Below are positions 61,901 to 64,000 of a stretch of DNA of 64,000 bases, one piece after another. A model generated the notes under the pieces. That model worked only from the letters and a program-made list of their open reading frames with translations. It had not been told where the DNA came from and made no database searches. How positions within the stretch are numbered: the stretch's first letter is position 1; each line of letters starts with the position of its first letter. Source of the stretch: LGRD01 sp031415135 (GTDB taxonomy: Bacteria > Pseudomonadota > Gammaproteobacteria > Burkholderiales > Burkholderiaceae_C); NCBI GenBank assembly GCA_031415135.1, contig JANORB010000076.1, forward strand, positions 1 to 64,000. The letters run 5' to 3'. The translations under genes were made by a program, and so were the position numbers.

Positions 61901-64000
61901 CGGCGCGCGCGGCCGCCGGGGCGTTCTCCCAGGCGACCTGGTAGAACAGGTCGCTGCCCGCCGTGTCCCCCACGGCGCGGCGCAGCGCTTCGCGTGTTGC
62001 ACGGCGCAGCCGCACGCCACGGATCACGCCCAGCACACCGCCCTCCGGCGAGCGCAGCGTCACATCGGCCTGCCATTCGGCGGGGTCGCGATCGCCCGCA
62101 TTCAGCACCCGGGCATGGCACCACAACACGGCCGGCAGCGGGCCTGCCAGGTCGATGCGTTCGACCTCGGTGAGCAGGTAGGCCTGCCCGGTGTCGGTCG
62201 ACGCCGGCAGCGCCAGGCCCACGGCCTGCAACGCGCCATCGAGCAGGGCCGGATGGGCCCAGGTGACAGCATCCGAACCGCATGCGGGGGGCAACACCAC
62301 CTCGGCCAGCGCTTCGCCGGCGCGCCGGTGCGCCTGGCGCAGGCTGCGAATGGCTGGGCCGAGCTGAATGCCGAGCCCCGCAAGCTGCGCGTAGTAGCCC
62401 TCGCACGAGGCGGCCGCGCCGAGCGCGTCGCGCGTGGCGGTGAAGCTGGTCGTGTCGGCGCCCGCCACGGCCTGCGCGGCCGTGCTGGCCAGCAGCCGGC
62501 CGGTGGCATGCAGGCGCCAGTCGCCGCTGCCGTCGGCCGCGCGGCTGTGGATCGAGAACGGCAGCCGGCCCGCCTCTTCAGCGCCCACATGGGTTTGCAC
62601 GGTGCGCCCGGCGTCGGTCAGCACCAGCGGCTCGCAGATCACGAAGGCCTCGACCGCGCGCAGCCCCGGGCCGACCGCTTCGCGCGCTGCCGCCTGGGCC
62701 AGTTCGAGGAACACCGGCCCGGGCACCAGCACGACGCCCTGCACGCGGTGATCGCCGAGGTAAGGCGTGCTGGCGGGTGTCAACCGGGTTTCGAACATCG
62801 GCAAGGCGATGGGCAAGCGGCTCCCCAGAAGGCCCGTGGGAGCTGGCAACGCCGCGATTCGGTGCGCGCCGGGCGCTACCGGCGCGATCCAGAAGCTGCG
62901 GCGCTCGAACGGGTAGGTCGGCAGCGCCACGCGCTGGCGCGGGCAGGGTTTGTCGACACCGGCCCAGTCCACCGCCGCGCCATGCACATACAGCTGCGCC
63001 AGGCTGGCCATCATTTCGGGCCAGTCGTCCTTGCCGCGCCGCAGCGAGTGGAGCAGCAGCGGCCCGTCTTCGGGCAGCGAGCGTTGCGCCAGCGCCGTCA
63101 GCGTCGGGTGCGGGCCGACTTCGAGGAACACACGATGGCCATCGCGGTACAGCGTGGCCAGGCCGTCGGCAAAGCGCACCGGCTCGCGCAGGTGGCGGCG
63201 CCAGTAGCGCGCATCGGGGGCGGCGTGCGGCAGCGCGGCGCCGCCGGTGACGTTCCAGGCCACCGGAATCCGCGGCGCTTGCATGTTGACCAAATCCGCG
63301 CAGGCTTCCATCGCATCGAGGGCCGGCTCGACCAGCGGCGAATGCGCGGCGACCGAGACGAACAGGCGCTGGCCTTGCACATGGCGCTGCGCCAAATCGG
63401 CCAGTAGCGCATCGACCGCGGCCGCCGCACCGGAGACGACCACGCTGTCGGCCGCGTTGACGGCGGCGATGGCCAGGCGATCGGCCATCGGCGCGACGGC
63501 GCGCGCCACTTCGTCGGCCGAGGCAAACACCGCCGCCATCGCGCCGCCGGGCGGCAGCGCCTGCATCAGCCGGCCGCGCTCGGCGATCAGCTTCAGGCCT
63601 TCTTCGAGCGTGAACACACCGGCCACGCAGGCGGCGATGTACTCACCCACCGAATGCCCGATCACGGCCGCCGGCTCGATGCCCCACGAGCGCCACAGTT
63701 GCGTCAACCCATACTCGACGGCAAACAACGCCGGTTGGGTCCAGGCCGTTTCATGGATGGGCGCGTTGTCGGCCGGGCCGGGCAGCAGCACCGATTTGAG
63801 CCTGCGGCCCCGCCCATCGGCGCCGAGCAGCGCGTCGCAGCGGTCGATGACCTCGCGGAACAGAGGCGCGCTTTCATACAACTGCTGGCTCATGCCGGGG
63901 TACTGCGAACCCTGGCCGGTGAACAGAAAAACGATCTCGGGCGGCTGGCCGGGCCGCGCCGTGCCGGTGTGCAGCGCGGGGTGCGATTCGCCGCGCACGA
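58992..64000 (-). CDS. Type I PKS, partial: (KS)-AT-DH-MT-KR-ACP
   Basis: About 1669 residues of a PKS that continues past the right edge. Order in view: AT with FTGQGSQYPGM and GHSVGEYIAACVAG and AAHSPLVEP at the HAFH position; DH with GDHRVQGVVLVP and HPALLDGALQAVG; a C-methyltransferase with VLEIGAGTGGTTTFVLPLL and ANVLHATADLKQAL near 61290-61060; KR with LVTGGFGGLGLV near 60180 and LAHYAAANAFLDA; and ACP with LGMDSLMAVELKRRL near 59270. A C-terminal acidic/helix tail (DDLSDDELEARLMARLEQ) looks like a docking end. A KS is expected upstream. The AT motif AAHS differs from HAFH, so the extender is not assigned. The domain set predicts an alpha-methylated, alpha-beta unsaturated unit. Confidence 0.92.
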   Translation of the reverse strand, partial: VRGESHPALHTGTARPGQPPEIVFLFTGQGSQYPGMSQQLYESAPLFREVIDRCDALLGADGRGRRLKSVLLPGPADNAPIHETAWTQPALFAVEYGLTQLWRSWGIEPAAVIGHSVGEYIAACVAGVFTLEEGLKLIAERGRLMQALPPGGAMAAVFASADEVARAVAPMADRLAIAAVNAADSVVVSGAAAAVDALLADLAQRHVQGQRLFVSVAAHSPLVEPALDAMEACADLVNMQAPRIPVAWNVTGGAALPHAAPDARYWRRHLREPVRFADGLATLYRDGHRVFLEVGPHPTLTALAQRSLPEDGPLLLHSLRRGKDDWPEMMASLAQLYVHGAAVDWAGVDKPCPRQRVALPTYPFERRSFWIAPVAPGAHRIAALPAPTGLLGSRLPIALPMFETRLTPASTPYLGDHRVQGVVLVPGPVFLELAQAAAREAVGPGLRAVEAFVICEPLVLTDAGRTVQTHVGAEEAGRLPFSIHSRAADGSGDWRLHATGRLLASTAAQAVAGADTTSFTATRDALGAAASCEGYYAQLAGLGIQLGPAIRSLRQAHRRAGEALAEVVLPPACGSDAVTWAHPALLDGALQAVGLALPASTDTGQAYLLTEVERIDLAGPLPAVLWCHARVLNAGDRDPAEWQADVTLRSPEGGVLGVIRGVRLRRATREALRRAVGDTAGSDLFYQVAWENAPAAARAAPMLQAPESFVPQVQQRFGALAAQHGLAVYEQLLPELDRLSADHVAAALRELGFDDSAGRRFDASGEARRLGVVARHARLFSRLLEMLVEDKVLRARGSEFELVSPLSRADAGTRYDTLMQRFGETDGELNTLRRCGPALARVLRGEQDPLQLLFPGGSFTEARKLYVDSPFAQTYNRALGEALQAAIAKLPAGARLRVLEIGAGTGGTTTFVLPLLPADRTEYTFTDLSPLFLERAAEQFAAYPFVRYSLLDIERDPLAQGLAAGHFDIVIAANVLHATADLKQALQHTQRLMAPGALLFLMEGVAPERWVDLTFGLTEGWWRFTDAPLRPNYPLIPGAAWLDLLHGLGFQGAAALPGARWTQRGAAQQALVVARAPAAARRWALVGAAHGLGEALATRLRARGDSVALLPADSPPTGLTPQDRVIYLGALELAASAADDTLAAHRAEALSGELPQRWLAATARAEGRIWLVTQGAQAVDGTLHPSAPWQAPLWGWGRGFALEHPGQWGGLIDLPADDDGEAGADTLLTAIDADDGEDQAAWRGGRRRLARLVKAAMPASAPVTFKADACYLVTGGFGGLGLVIARWMAECGARHIALLGRHADAAAGGVRAIEALGAKVHALQGDVADEATMARLLTQLRADAPPLRGVMHAAAALSAAPLIEMQPDQIADMLRPKVAGTQVLERLTRGQGLDFLVLFSSTTALLGASGLAHYAAANAFLDAFAQATNPLRRVLSVNWGTWEVMRLASAEHQRGYRESGLQPMAANDALDALGRLLAGTPAQAVVAKVDWSVLKPLHEARRARPFLSQLGTTVQPAQPARRAEAGPDLNQRLAAAPAAMRHDLLVEFVQNEAAAVLGLGHGAAVPITTGLFDLGMDSLMAVELKRRLERGAGRPMPSTLTFNYPNVGALAGFLEAQLNVKATASSAAVAAPARVLPAVGVPGAGAHLDDLSDDELEARLMARLEQAQ

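Overview
The window is about 64 kb of very GC-rich DNA with dense coding, short intergenic gaps and many 4-bp start/stop overlaps. The housekeeping genes (valS, galU, cysM, guaC, a UvrD-family helicase) and the presence of a type III-like CRISPR repeat, PhoX-type phosphatase and aryl-polyene-type genes fit a betaproteobacterium of the order Burkholderiales (Leptothrix/Rubrivivax-like). That placement is inference from gene content and style; no rRNA or other taxonomic marker is present.

Layout. 1-637: the end of a CRISPR array (37-bp repeats, 31-34-bp spacers, no cas genes in view). 740-22230: ordinary chromosomal genes. These are a Tat-exported PhoX-family phosphatase, an orphan ParA-like ATPase, uvrD, guaC, a remnant of a vanadium haloperoxidase/PAP2 gene, an S41 protease lipoprotein, valS, a 2-hydroxyacid dehydrogenase homologue lacking catalytic residues, galU, a cysM-Nudix-tusA operon, tRNA-Leu(CAA), a rhomboid protease, an HtrA-like protein that has lost its catalytic His and Asp, an NAD-dependent epimerase, a 2Fe-2S flavin reductase, a small exported protein, a CsgG/HfaB-like lipoprotein and a UbiE-like methyltransferase.

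22453-35334 (+ strand): a tightly coupled operon with the gene set of an aryl-polyene (APE)/xanthomonadin-type pathway. It encodes an ACP, a membrane protein, an acyl-AMP ligase, two hot-dog dehydratases, a lipid acyltransferase, a LolA-like carrier, an MMPL exporter, a polysaccharide deacetylase-fold protein, a methyltransferase, a ketosynthase plus chain-length-factor pair, a FabG-type reductase and a CPA2 antiporter. Compared with the known E. coli APE cluster it has one ACP instead of two and no recognisable glycosyltransferase. It also has a 32-aa ORF coupled on both sides and a His-rich hexanucleotide repeat in the chain-length factor.

35347-64000 (- strand): an acyltransferase and acyl-CoA dehydrogenase pair, a cupin and a DUF3016-like exported protein, then a hybrid PKS/NRPS assembly line that runs off the right edge. 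In transcription order it reads: PKS (AT-DH-MT-KR-ACP in view, KS presumably beyond the edge); DMT exporter; reducing PKS (KS-AT-DH-ER-KR-ACP); NRPS (docking-C-A-T); PKS (KS-AT-KR-T); NRPS (docking-C-A-T); and two alpha/beta hydrolases resembling exosortase-A-associated hydrolases. No integrated thioesterase is present, so the hydrolases are the candidates for release. The predicted product is a methylated, partly reduced polyketide carrying two amino acids separated by one malonate unit. I do not recognise the product; this assembly line is the strongest candidate for an undescribed system in the window.
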